Shown piece by piece: positions 24,703 to 32,767 of a stretch of 64,000 bases of DNA. The stretch comes from Clostridia bacterium. GTDB lineage: Bacteria; Bacillota; Clostridia; Lachnospirales; Lachnospiraceae. Positions within the stretch are counted from its first letter, which is position 1. Each line of letters opens with the position of its first letter. Both the position numbers and the translations under genes were made by a program. The stretch covers positions 62,001 through 126,000 of the forward strand of contig CAJTDE010000003.1 of assembly GCA_910574835.1 (NCBI GenBank), read 5' to 3'. Under the pieces are notes generated by a model. The model did not search any database. It was given only the letters and a program-made list of their open reading frames with translations, and had not been told where the DNA came from.

Positions 24703-25446
24703 ATGAAAGAACGCCATCTTAAAATATTAGACATTGTAAACGAAAAAGAACGCATCAGTGTACAGGAGCTTTCCGAAAAGCTCGGTCTTTCCGTTGTTAC
24801 CATACGAAAAGACTTGGAGGAGTTAGAGACAGAAGGGCTTCTGCGCCGTCAGCACGGCTATGCCGCCAAGGCGTCACCGGATGCCATCAATTCACGGATG
24901 TCCTTTCGCTATTTGGAGAAGAAGAAGATTGCTCAGAGGGCCGTTTCCTTAGTGGAGCCTATGGAAACCATTATGATTGAATCCGGCTCTACCTGCGCGC
25001 TTTTTGCCGCCGAGCTGGCGGCCGTCAAGGATGTGACTATTATTACAAATTCCACCTACATTGCCCGATCTCTGGGAACGGCACCCGGCGCAAAGGTAAT
25101 TTTACTGGGCGGCGATTATGATATGGTAGCCGAGGTTACCACCGGGCCGGTGACGGAGCTTTGCGCACGGGAATATTATGTGGATAAAATTTTTGTGGGA
25201 ATCGACGGCTATACGGAGGAAAACGGTTTTTCCAATATCAACCACACTCGCTGCAGTACGGTACGGGCCTTGGCGAAGCAGGCTGATAAGGTCATTGTTC
25301 TGACTACCTCAGATAAGTTCGGAAAGCGAAGCGTGGCGAAGATGTTCTCATCCAACGAAGTGCATACCATTGTGACTGATTCCCTGCTGGCGCCTGAATA
25401 TGCGGATATCCTGCGTTCTCATCAGATTCGGGTGGAGCTTGCATAA
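24703..25446 (+). CDS. DeoR-family transcriptional regulator
   Basis: 247 aa, standard length. The N-terminal DeoR helix-turn-helix (ERHLKILDIVNEKERISVQELSEKL, and VVTIRKDLEELE, to about residue 55) is followed by the phospho-sugar-sensing domain with IMIESGSTC, TIITNSTYIA, and the C-terminal VDKIFVGIDG and TRCSTVRALAKQA. DeoR proteins usually sense a phosphorylated sugar or polyol. The divergent glycyl radical enzyme is the evident target through the shared operator array, which suggests that enzyme acts in a sugar or polyol phosphate pathway. Confidence 0.93.
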   Translation: MKERHLKILDIVNEKERISVQELSEKLGLSVVTIRKDLEELETEGLLRRQHGYAAKASPDAINSRMSFRYLEKKKIAQRAVSLVEPMETIMIESGSTCALFAAELAAVKDVTIITNSTYIARSLGTAPGAKVILLGGDYDMVAEVTTGPVTELCAREYYVDKIFVGIDGYTEENGFSNINHTRCSTVRALAKQADKVIVLTTSDKFGKRSVAKMFSSNEVHTIVTDSLLAPEYADILRSHQIRVELA

Positions 25447-25471
25447 GCTTGAGATAAAAGACGAAATCATA

Positions 25472-25529
25472 AAAATATGCGGCATATATGCCCCGGACCT
25501 TTTCGCCCGGCATATATACCGCATATTTT
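25472..25529. terminator. Bidirectional terminator between converging regulators
   Basis: Long inverted arms (AAAATATGCGGCATATATGC and its inverse with one mismatch) around a short loop containing CTTTTCG. A/T tracts at both ends let it work in both directions for the DeoR gene and the converging LacI gene, whose stop codon it touches. Confidence 0.8.
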
Positions 25530-26562
25530 AATGACTATGCTTTTTAACCTTTCTTTCCGATCCCCTCAAAATTATCGTCGGATTCAAAACAATGCGTACC
25601 GTATGATGAGTATAATGGGAAGGCTCGCAAATCCGATCCAGCAAAAGCTCCATCGCCTTCTCTCCCATCTCCTTCATCGGCTGTGAAACAACACTGAGAT
25701 TAGGAACCGAGATATGGTTCAGCAGATCATCAAAGGTCAGCATAGCGATATCCTCCGGAATCCTCATATTCCGTTCCTGAATCAGCCTGAGAACTCCTTT
25801 CATCATAACAGAATTTGCCACAAAAATTGCCGTGGGCGGATCGGGCATATCCATAAGCTCCCGGATTCCCCGATACCCTCCATCTATCGTAAATTCCCCT
25901 GATTTGATATATTCTTTCCGCAAATTCAGCTTTTGAATCTGCATGGCCTTTTTGTATCCGGTCAATCGATCATGTCCGGTCAGAGAAGAATGTGTTCCTG
26001 TTATCGTCGCAATCTTTGTATGTCCCGCTTTAATCAAAGCCATAGTAGCATCAAAGCCGCCATAGACATTATCCAAAAACACCCCGTCAAAATGGGAATA
26101 CTGCAGGTCACGGTCCACAAGCACCAACGGAACTTTAAGCTTTTCCAACATTCCCAAATATTCAAATTTTAAGGTGGTCGTATCCATAACCGGCGTAAGA
26201 ATAATTCCATTCAGCGGTATTTTCGAAAAAACATCCAAAGCTTGAAAGCTCCGTTTGGGATCCTCCTGCTGATCATATACCACTACCTCATAATTGTGCT
26301 GACGCGCAATCTTTGTGATTCCTTCTATTAGAAAAATATTAAACTCATTTTTCAGGTCAGCCGTAATGACGCCGATCAGATTTGCGCTTGTCCCGCAGTT
26401 CATATTTCTTAAAATTGATGTATAGCCCAATTCCTTACAGGCATTGATCACCAATTCCATTGTATCCTGCTTAATATACCCCGTCCCGCTTAAAGCTCTC
26501 GACACCGTGGCCAGGGATACATTTGCCTTTTTCGCAACATCACGCATCGTCACTTTTTTCAT
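25528..26562 (-). CDS. LacI-family transcriptional regulator
   Basis: 344 aa from the ATG at 26562; an ATG two codons upstream sits too close to the AGGAG. The N-terminal LacI helix-turn-helix (VTMRDVAKKANVSLATVSRALSG, 4-26) is followed by the hinge and a periplasmic-binding-protein-like effector domain (from NLIGVITADL). The C-terminal segment FDDLLNHISVPNLSVVSQP is typical. It is separated by about 50 bp from the upstream M28 peptidase gene on the same strand and could be the last gene of that operon. It is therefore the likely regulator of the sugar ABC transporter/peptidase cluster. Confidence 0.92.
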   Translation of the reverse strand: MKKVTMRDVAKKANVSLATVSRALSGTGYIKQDTMELVINACKELGYTSILRNMNCGTSANLIGVITADLKNEFNIFLIEGITKIARQHNYEVVVYDQQEDPKRSFQALDVFSKIPLNGIILTPVMDTTTLKFEYLGMLEKLKVPLVLVDRDLQYSHFDGVFLDNVYGGFDATMALIKAGHTKIATITGTHSSLTGHDRLTGYKKAMQIQKLNLRKEYIKSGEFTIDGGYRGIRELMDMPDPPTAIFVANSVMMKGVLRLIQERNMRIPEDIAMLTFDDLLNHISVPNLSVVSQPMKEMGEKAMELLLDRICEPSHYTHHTVRIVLNPTIILRGSERKVKKHSH

Positions 26563-26612
26563 TGTCATTCTCTCCTGCCTGTGATTTCCGCATTTTGCAA
26601 ATTCTTTATTGA

Positions 26613-27698
26613 CTAGTGCAGATCAATTACCTTTAGCACCAGGGGAAGCAATCGCTTCATATTTTCAAGCACCTCCTCCTGATAATCATCCTCCGGCATA
26701 TGAAGCAGATCCTGATCATTCACAGTCAGTTCACAGCAGTCGATTCCTCTTTCATAAAACGGAACATGATCGCTCCCGGGAGGAGGCGGATTCTTATATA
26801 CCTTTTGCAAAAATATCTCATCCTCCTGAAGATACTCGATAAGCTCCCGCTCAAACGGTTCATAGCCGCACCATACCTCAAGTACGTCTCCGCGCCCCGC
26901 TCCGTCTACATTAATCAGATAGTCCACATCACTTATATCCTTACAGGAAGCATATGCTTTCGCGCCCTCCAAACGGCACTCCTCCGCATCCATAAGAATA
27001 AAGTCTATATCCTTCCGTAGCTTTCCTTTCGACAATATCTTTGCAATTTCCGTAATAATCACCGCTCCGGAGCCATTGTCAAAAGCTCCCTTTGTATTGT
27101 ACATCGTATCATAGTGTGCACAAATAATGATTTTTCCGGCTTCAGGCGCTTCTGCTCGAAGGGGGAGCACCAGATCACACCCTCTCATATCCTTCTTGGT
27201 ATAAGTGCCCGTCTCTCCCTCCACCATGACCTTCTCGCCTTTTTCCAAAAGCTCCTTTATCATGCGGTTCGTTTTCTCGTCTACAATCAGGTGGGGAAGC
27301 TCGCTGTTGCCCTCGATCAAGGTCTGTGATATGAGCCTGCCCTTGGGTCTTCCTGACACATATGCTACAAGCTTTCCGTCACGGAACACGCCGTAACGGT
27401 CCCAATAATACATATTCCAAACGATATTATAACCAATCAAACGAAGCTCTCCGGAAAATGCCCCGTTTCCGCTCCCCAAAAACAGGAATGTCTCCAGTTC
27501 CATCTCTTTTGGAGCCGTAATCTTAAGCCAGGAAGGGATGTTTGTCACGCCCCACCCTTCAAATGTAAATTCCAGCTTATATGCATCCGGTGAAATCTTC
27601 TGAAATTCCCGGAACAACAATTCCTCCGCCTTCTCCTTCTCCGGCGTCCCTACCGATTTAATTCCGCAATCAATAAGCTCTCTCCATAGTTTATCCAT
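26613..27698 (-). CDS. M28-family zinc metallopeptidase
   Basis: 361 aa from the ATG at 27698 with AGGAGG; a more distal ATG lacks a site. Co-catalytic zinc motif residues are visible: IICAHYDT, GAFDNGSGAV, MDAEE (catalytic Glu and ligand), INVDGAG and GSDHVPF. No signal peptide, so cytosolic. M28 enzymes remove N-terminal amino acids or act as carboxypeptidases or amidohydrolases. The cluster also encodes an M20 deacylase-like protein and an RbsABC-type importer. This suggests hydrolysis of an imported amide or peptide conjugate rather than general peptide turnover. Confidence 0.88.
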   Translation of the reverse strand: MDKLWRELIDCGIKSVGTPEKEKAEELLFREFQKISPDAYKLEFTFEGWGVTNIPSWLKITAPKEMELETFLFLGSGNGAFSGELRLIGYNIVWNMYYWDRYGVFRDGKLVAYVSGRPKGRLISQTLIEGNSELPHLIVDEKTNRMIKELLEKGEKVMVEGETGTYTKKDMRGCDLVLPLRAEAPEAGKIIICAHYDTMYNTKGAFDNGSGAVIITEIAKILSKGKLRKDIDFILMDAEECRLEGAKAYASCKDISDVDYLINVDGAGRGDVLEVWCGYEPFERELIEYLQEDEIFLQKVYKNPPPPGSDHVPFYERGIDCCELTVNDQDLLHMPEDDYQEEVLENMKRLLPLVLKVIDLH

Positions 27699-27739
27699 AA
27701 ATTTCCTCCTATAAAAGTCGCTGCGCGACGGCACTAAAG

Positions 27740-27832
27740 GGTAAAGTCACTTCGACGCACCTGTAATGAGAGAAACTTTCATTCGAAAGGGCACTCATGA
27801 AAGTTCCTCTCGTGCGTCTTTGCGACTTTACC
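27740..27832. repeat. 93-bp imperfect palindrome between the two peptidase genes
   Basis: The outer arms (GGTAAAGTC..GACGCAC at 27740-27760 and GTGCGTC..GACTTTACC at 27812-27832) and inner arms (GAGAGAAACTTTCAT at 27769-27782ish and ATGAAAGTTCCTCTC at 27797-27811ish) form one long hairpin with few mismatches. It fills the whole gap between the M20 and M28 genes. It has no T-run. It looks like a miniature mobile or REP-type palindrome, or an RNA-processing stem. Confidence 0.75.
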
Positions 27833-27844
27833 GTCCGGACTATT

Positions 27845-29053
27845 TTATCCGCACCAGTCGCACAATAGCTTATAATAAATCCTAGCCGCATCATATAACT
27901 GCTCCAGCTCTACATATTCATTGGGACTGTGCGCATTTAAAATATTTCCCGGCCCTAAAATAATAGTATCCATCTTTCCCGTATTTGCATAAAATCTTGC
28001 ATCCGCACCGCAGCCAAATCCGAACAAATCTGTCTGTTTTCCCATTACTTCGGATACGTTCCTGACCACGCAAGTTCCCCACCTGCTGTTTTCCGCCATA
28101 TGATAGGGCTTTACATCATGCAGCTTCTCTATCTTCAAGGGATGCTCCTCAAACCAGTCATCTGCTTCCTCACAACTATGTAGTATTCCTAAAAATTCTT
28201 CCTCGTACTCATACCCGTCCGGAAGATATGTATAATTGATCACCGCCGTACAGCTTCCCGGAAGCGTAATAGAACCGTCCCCCGCATTCAGAGATACTAT
28301 GCTGAATACCGGAGCCGGCAGAAGCCCGAAGCGTCTTTGCTCCCATTTTTCCCCAAGCTTATAGCATGCATTTATAACGGGAAGCATCTTTTCAACGGCA
28401 TTTACCCCCGACTGCTTCAGATTTCCATGAACACTTTTTCCTTCCGCCGTAATGTGAACCGCATAGGAACCCATGTGCGCCCCTGCCGGTTTCAGCTCCG
28501 TAGGTTCCGCAACCAAAACCGCATCTGCATGACAGCTCTCATTCAGACAGGCCAGAGTCCCGTTTCCGCCTCCGAATTCTTCATCCACTACGCAGTGAAA
28601 ATACACATCCCCTTTTAATTGGCGTCCCTCCTTTTCAATCATCCTCAGAGCCGTTATCATAGCCGTCAATCCTGCTTTTGTGTCGCAGCTCCCCAATCCA
28701 TACACTTTTCCTTCCTTTTCCGCCGGACAAAACGGGTCTGTTTTCCACATAGACGGCTGTGCCGGATATACGGTGTCCACATGAGCGTTTAAAATCAAGC
28801 TTTTCCCTCCGCCTGTACCAATAAAATCCGCAGCAAGGCAGTCCCTGTTCTCATAAGTATGTCCTATGTTAAATTCCGGATATTTTTCTGCCAAAAGCTC
28901 CGGCTTTGGATTAATGCGCCTGACGATACAGTGCAGTTTCAATAGCTCCCGCTCCACGACCCGCTGCCCGTTTTCCTCATGATAATCCGTGGTATCACAG
29001 GCAATCAGTTCCTTTAAAAGTGCTTTTGCATAAGCCTTATCCGCTTCTGTCAT
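27845..29053 (-). CDS. M20/ArgE-family metallohydrolase
   Basis: 402 aa. Zinc ligands and catalytic residues of the M20 family are present: LILNAHVDTVYP, GLGSCDTKAG (bridging Asp), VDEEFGGGNGT (general base Glu-Glu), VAEPTELK, and the C-terminal GPGNILNAHSPNEYV (ligand His). Family reactions are deacylation of N-acyl amino acids (ArgE, DapE) or dipeptide cleavage. It starts 4 bp after the ABC permease gene and is clearly cotranscribed with the importer. An acyl-amino acid or amino-acid conjugate as transported substrate is a reasonable inference. Confidence 0.9.
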   Translation of the reverse strand: MTEADKAYAKALLKELIACDTTDYHEENGQRVVERELLKLHCIVRRINPKPELLAEKYPEFNIGHTYENRDCLAADFIGTGGGKSLILNAHVDTVYPAQPSMWKTDPFCPAEKEGKVYGLGSCDTKAGLTAMITALRMIEKEGRQLKGDVYFHCVVDEEFGGGNGTLACLNESCHADAVLVAEPTELKPAGAHMGSYAVHITAEGKSVHGNLKQSGVNAVEKMLPVINACYKLGEKWEQRRFGLLPAPVFSIVSLNAGDGSITLPGSCTAVINYTYLPDGYEYEEEFLGILHSCEEADDWFEEHPLKIEKLHDVKPYHMAENSRWGTCVVRNVSEVMGKQTDLFGFGCGADARFYANTGKMDTIILGPGNILNAHSPNEYVELEQLYDAARIYYKLLCDWCG

Positions 29054-29057
29054 CTCG

Positions 29058-30071
29058 TTACTCCCCGCTTTTTTCTTCCTTTAACTGCGTCATTGTGCGT
29101 TTTACTTTGGCTCTGTCCGCCATCATTATCCGAATCTGATCAATCAATACGGCCAAAATAACAACCAGGCCGCGGATAACCTGCATAACATAGGAATCCA
29201 CATCCAGAAGGCTCAGACCATTGCTCAGCACTCCCAACACCAGAGACCCTAAGATAGTTCCCAAAATGGTCCCTGTTCCTCCTGACATTGCCGCGCCGCC
29301 GATTACAACTGCCGCTACTGCTTCCAATTCGAAGCCTTCTCCAATCGTAGGCATACCTGCGCCCACCCGCGCCGCCTGAACCACCGCTGCGATTCCGGCA
29401 ACAAAGCCGCTGATCACATACACGGATATTTTTACCGCCGTAACCCGGACCCCCGCAAATCTGGCTGCGTCAGGGTTGCCGCCCACAGCGTACAGATGCC
29501 TTCCGTATACGGTTTTGCTCAAAAGAATGTGAATGATAATGGCTGCAATGATAAAAATAATAGTCGGTACAGGAATGATCCCTATGTATCCCTGGCCAAG
29601 CGCTTTAAATTCCTTTGGCAGATCGTAAATGGGATGCGCCCCTGTGTAAATGTACCCAAGCCCGCGCAGCATGGTCATGGTGCCCATCGTCGTAATAAAC
29701 GCCGGCATATTCAGCACAGCAATCAAGATACCGTTTACCACTCCTGTAACCGCCCCTACCATAAGCCCCAGTAAAATGGCCGCAGGAATGGACAGCCCCA
29801 TATCCTTCATGCCGCTGGCCGTAATGATACCCGCAAAAGCCACGACAGAGCTTACGGACAAATCAATTCCGCCGGTAATGATAACGAGAGTCATGGCAAC
29901 AGAAAGGAGTGAAACCACGGATACCTGCCTTGTGATATTTAATATATTCTCCCTGGTAAGAAAAAACGGGGACGACATAGAAAATATAACGAACAATAAA
30001 ATCAGTGCGAAAAGTACTCCCGTCTCTCTGGCTCCTGTTATTCTTTTCCTCATGCTATTTTTCTGCTTCAT
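29058..30071 (-). CDS. RbsC-like sugar ABC transporter permease
   Basis: 337 aa with about 8-10 hydrophobic segments. Signature stretches are VVIITGGIDLSVSSVVAFAG, then VNGILIAVLNMPAFITTMGT, and near the end GFELEAVAAVVIGGAAMSGGTGTILGT. It is the membrane channel of a CUT2 (ribose-type) importer. The ATG overlaps the stop of the ATPase gene by 4 bp, indicating translational coupling. Confidence 0.94.
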   Translation of the reverse strand: MKQKNSMRKRITGARETGVLFALILLFVIFSMSSPFFLTRENILNITRQVSVVSLLSVAMTLVIITGGIDLSVSSVVAFAGIITASGMKDMGLSIPAAILLGLMVGAVTGVVNGILIAVLNMPAFITTMGTMTMLRGLGYIYTGAHPIYDLPKEFKALGQGYIGIIPVPTIIFIIAAIIIHILLSKTVYGRHLYAVGGNPDAARFAGVRVTAVKISVYVISGFVAGIAAVVQAARVGAGMPTIGEGFELEAVAAVVIGGAAMSGGTGTILGTILGSLVLGVLSNGLSLLDVDSYVMQVIRGLVVILAVLIDQIRIMMADRAKVKRTMTQLKEEKSGE

Positions 30072-31573
30072 TCTTTATCCCCCATTGCATACAGCAGCAT
30101 TTTTTCCTGTATCATTTCTTCCCTGTCCATAACGGCTGCAATTCTTCCATTGGCTATAATGGCCGCCCTGTCGCATACCTCCAAAATCTCATTTAAATCT
30201 GACGAGGCTATCAATACTGCTGCGTCTTCCTTTACGATGTTTGATATCAACTGATAAATTTCCGCTCTTGCCCCCACATCAATCCCCACCGTAGGCTCGT
30301 CCATCAGAAATATTTTTGCCTCCCGCTCCAGGCACCGAGCCAAAATCACCTTCTGCTGGTTTCCGCCCGAAAGCACGCTCACCGGGGTTTCCAAAGACGC
30401 TGTCCTCACAAGCATCCTGTCTACCGCCTGCTCTACCCCTGATACCTCCCGCTTTTCCTGAATAAACATTCCTTCGGCATATTTACTTTCATTTCCAAGG
30501 GAAACATTCTGTTGTACGGACATCTGCATCACAAGGCCGAGCCTCCTTCTGTCCTCCGGCGCATACACAAGTCCCTTCTCAAGCCTGCGGATGCTGTTCT
30601 CCCCGCTTACGTCCGCCCCAAATAAATACACCTTTCCGGTCAGCAGCGGGTCTACGCCGGCAATCGCCCGAAGAGTTTCCGTCTTTCCGGCTCCATTGAG
30701 TCCGTACAGGCCCAATACCTCCCTGCGTCTGAGGCTCAGATTTAAATATTTGATCTTCCTGGCTGTGGAGACCTGTTCCAGCCGCAAGACTTCCTCACCT
30801 GTTTGCTCGGGACTGCGCTGTGCATTACTTACCTTTTTTCCCACCATATAGGTTACAATTTCTTCGTTAGTTACTTGTGCGGAATGAACTGTGGTTATAT
30901 ATTTACCGTCACGCAGGACTGTGATTCTGTCGCAGATGTTCATAACCTCATCAATGTAATGAGAGATATAGAGGATTGCCACACCCGTTGACTTCAAAGT
31001 GTGTATAACCTCAAAAAGCTTTTCTGCCTCATCCATCGTCAGCGTTGCTGTCGGTTCATCCAATAATACCACCTTGGGTTTCGTGGACATGATGCGGGCA
31101 AGATTTGTCATCTGCTGGTCCGCAAGGCTCAGCTCACTCATGCGCTGCTTAGCGTGGATATGCGTCATTCCCAGAGATTCCAGCAATTCATCCGTTTCCC
31201 GATTCATCTTTTTATCGTCTACCCACAGCCTTCCTCTCCGCGGCAGACGATACATCCAGATATTTTCCGCAACCGTCATCTCCGGAATCACACTGATTTC
31301 CTGATGCATTACCTGAATCCCGGCTTTCTGTGCATCGGCAGGGCTTTGAATGGAAGTCCGTTCCCCATCCACCCAAATCTCCCCTCTATCCGAAGCATAC
31401 ACCCCGCATAAGATTTTGATCAGCGTAGACTTTCCCGCTCCGTTCTCCCCTACCAGCCCCTGGACTTCACCCCGCCGCACCTGAAAAGAAATATTGTCCA
31501 AGGCCAGAACTCCCGGAAATGCTTTCTCAATACCTCTAAATTCCAAAATTGTATTCTCAAGTTTTGAATCCAT
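30068..31573 (-). CDS. RbsA-like sugar ABC transporter ATP-binding protein
   Basis: 501 aa with two fused ATPase domains, typical of CUT2 systems. Domain 1 has Walker A GENGAGKSTLIKIL (about 38-51), signature MSELSLADQQM (an unusual variant) and Walker B VVLLDEPTA. Domain 2 has GLNGAGKTETLRAI, LSGGNQQKVILARC and IFLMDEPTVGID. It powers uptake through the RbsC-like permease. The hairpin in the 75-bp gap after the binding-protein gene probably lowers its expression relative to the binding protein. Confidence 0.94.
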   Translation of the reverse strand: MDSKLENTILEFRGIEKAFPGVLALDNISFQVRRGEVQGLVGENGAGKSTLIKILCGVYASDRGEIWVDGERTSIQSPADAQKAGIQVMHQEISVIPEMTVAENIWMYRLPRRGRLWVDDKKMNRETDELLESLGMTHIHAKQRMSELSLADQQMTNLARIMSTKPKVVLLDEPTATLTMDEAEKLFEVIHTLKSTGVAILYISHYIDEVMNICDRITVLRDGKYITTVHSAQVTNEEIVTYMVGKKVSNAQRSPEQTGEEVLRLEQVSTARKIKYLNLSLRRREVLGLYGLNGAGKTETLRAIAGVDPLLTGKVYLFGADVSGENSIRRLEKGLVYAPEDRRRLGLVMQMSVQQNVSLGNESKYAEGMFIQEKREVSGVEQAVDRMLVRTASLETPVSVLSGGNQQKVILARCLEREAKIFLMDEPTVGIDVGARAEIYQLISNIVKEDAAVLIASSDLNEILEVCDRAAIIANGRIAAVMDREEMIQEKMLLYAMGDKE

Positions 31574-31614
31574 ACCTGCCCCTCTCTGTGAACATTTTCA
31601 GGCTTTTAAAAGCA

Positions 31615-31640
31615 GGGACTGCCGCAAATAAGGCAGCCCC
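31615..31640 (-). terminator. Stem-loop between binding-protein and ATPase genes
   Basis: GGGGCTGCC and GGCAGTCCC (minus strand) pair around an 8-base loop, followed by TGCTTTT. This weak terminator or mRNA-stabilising stem in the only large gap of the ABC operon is the usual way to make more binding protein than membrane parts. Confidence 0.65.
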
Positions 31641-31648
31641 TTTTCTTC

Positions 31649-32671
31649 TTATTTTAAATATTCATCCACATTGTCAATGGTGATCAGCCCCACATCGACC
31701 GCAATAAAGTCTTCTACCTCTTCTCCATTCAGAATCTGCGCCATAATACTCATTCCCGTCTCACCCATAGACACCGGTTCCTGAGAAAAGCTTGCTTTGT
31801 AATTGGTATCGTTCTTAATCTCCGTCAGCGCCTCTTTCTCGGCTCCGAAGCCTATGATAATGGTGTCAAGTCCTTTGGCCTGTACGGCCTGCAGCGCGCC
31901 AAGCCCCATCATATCGTTTGTACAGTAAAACGCATCCAAATCCGGATTCTTCTGAAGAATGTTCTCGGCTACCTCCATCCCCTTCTCTCTCTGGGAATCG
32001 CCGCTCTGAATCGATACAATCTCGATGTCCGGATATTTCTCTTCCATTGTGTCCTTAAATCCGTCGGTGCGGGCAATCAGAGAAGTAATTGTCGGATTGT
32101 CAATTACGGCTACCTTTCCTTTTCCGCCAATCTGCTCTGCGATGTACTCTGCGGATTTTTCTCCGCCCATGTAATTATTGGACTCAATGTGGCTTAAAGT
32201 TTCTCCGCCTCCTAAGGCTGCAATGTCAAGTGTAATAATCGGAATCCCGGCCTCATTTACCATCTTAACCTCATCGCCGGAAGCCTCGGAGTCAATGGGA
32301 ACAATAATAATTCCGTCTACCTTGCGGGTAATAAAATTCTCAAGCTGCTGCGTCTGCTTTGTTAAGTCGCCGTCCGGGTCCTGCGTAATCAGTTCAATTC
32401 CTTTCTCATCTGCGATCTTCTGCAAGCCCTCTTCAATTGAAACATAGAACTCAAAGCTTCGGCTCCAGTTCGAGAAGCCCACAACCAACTTCTCCCCCGA
32501 ATCTGTTCCTGCATCTGCTTCTGTGCCTGCGGCCTCCTCCGTCTCTTCCTCTGCCGGCGTTTCCCCGGCAGTCTGCGGCGCCTCCGGCTCTGCTTTCTTG
32601 GAGCTGCATCCTGCGATACTTCCCATAATCATTGCAGTCGTCAATACTATAGCTGCTAATTTTTTCTTCAT
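31649..32671 (-). CDS. RbsB-like sugar ABC transporter substrate-binding lipoprotein
   Basis: 340 aa from the ATG at 32671 (GGGAGG upstream; an earlier ATG lacks one). The signal ends in lipobox SIAGC (lipidated Cys22), followed by an acidic Glu/Ala/Thr linker. The type-I periplasmic-binding fold begins at KLVVGFSNWSRSFEFYVSIEEG and contains DGIIIVPIDSEASGDEV and AFYCTNDMMGLGALQAV. It captures a sugar-like ligand outside the membrane. The ligand is unknown; nearby peptidases hint that it may be a sugar-amino-acid or acylated compound. Confidence 0.92.
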   Translation of the reverse strand: MKKKLAAIVLTTAMIMGSIAGCSSKKAEPEAPQTAGETPAEEETEEAAGTEADAGTDSGEKLVVGFSNWSRSFEFYVSIEEGLQKIADEKGIELITQDPDGDLTKQTQQLENFITRKVDGIIIVPIDSEASGDEVKMVNEAGIPIITLDIAALGGGETLSHIESNNYMGGEKSAEYIAEQIGGKGKVAVIDNPTITSLIARTDGFKDTMEEKYPDIEIVSIQSGDSQREKGMEVAENILQKNPDLDAFYCTNDMMGLGALQAVQAKGLDTIIIGFGAEKEALTEIKNDTNYKASFSQEPVSMGETGMSIMAQILNGEEVEDFIAVDVGLITIDNVDEYLK

Positions 32672-32767
32672 CTCTTTTACCTCCCAATGCATTTTTTGTT
32701 TCTTCATCAAAAGTTTCCAACAATCAGGGCTTCTCCTGCCGCCTCCTTTCTTCTGTTTTTGTAAAAG

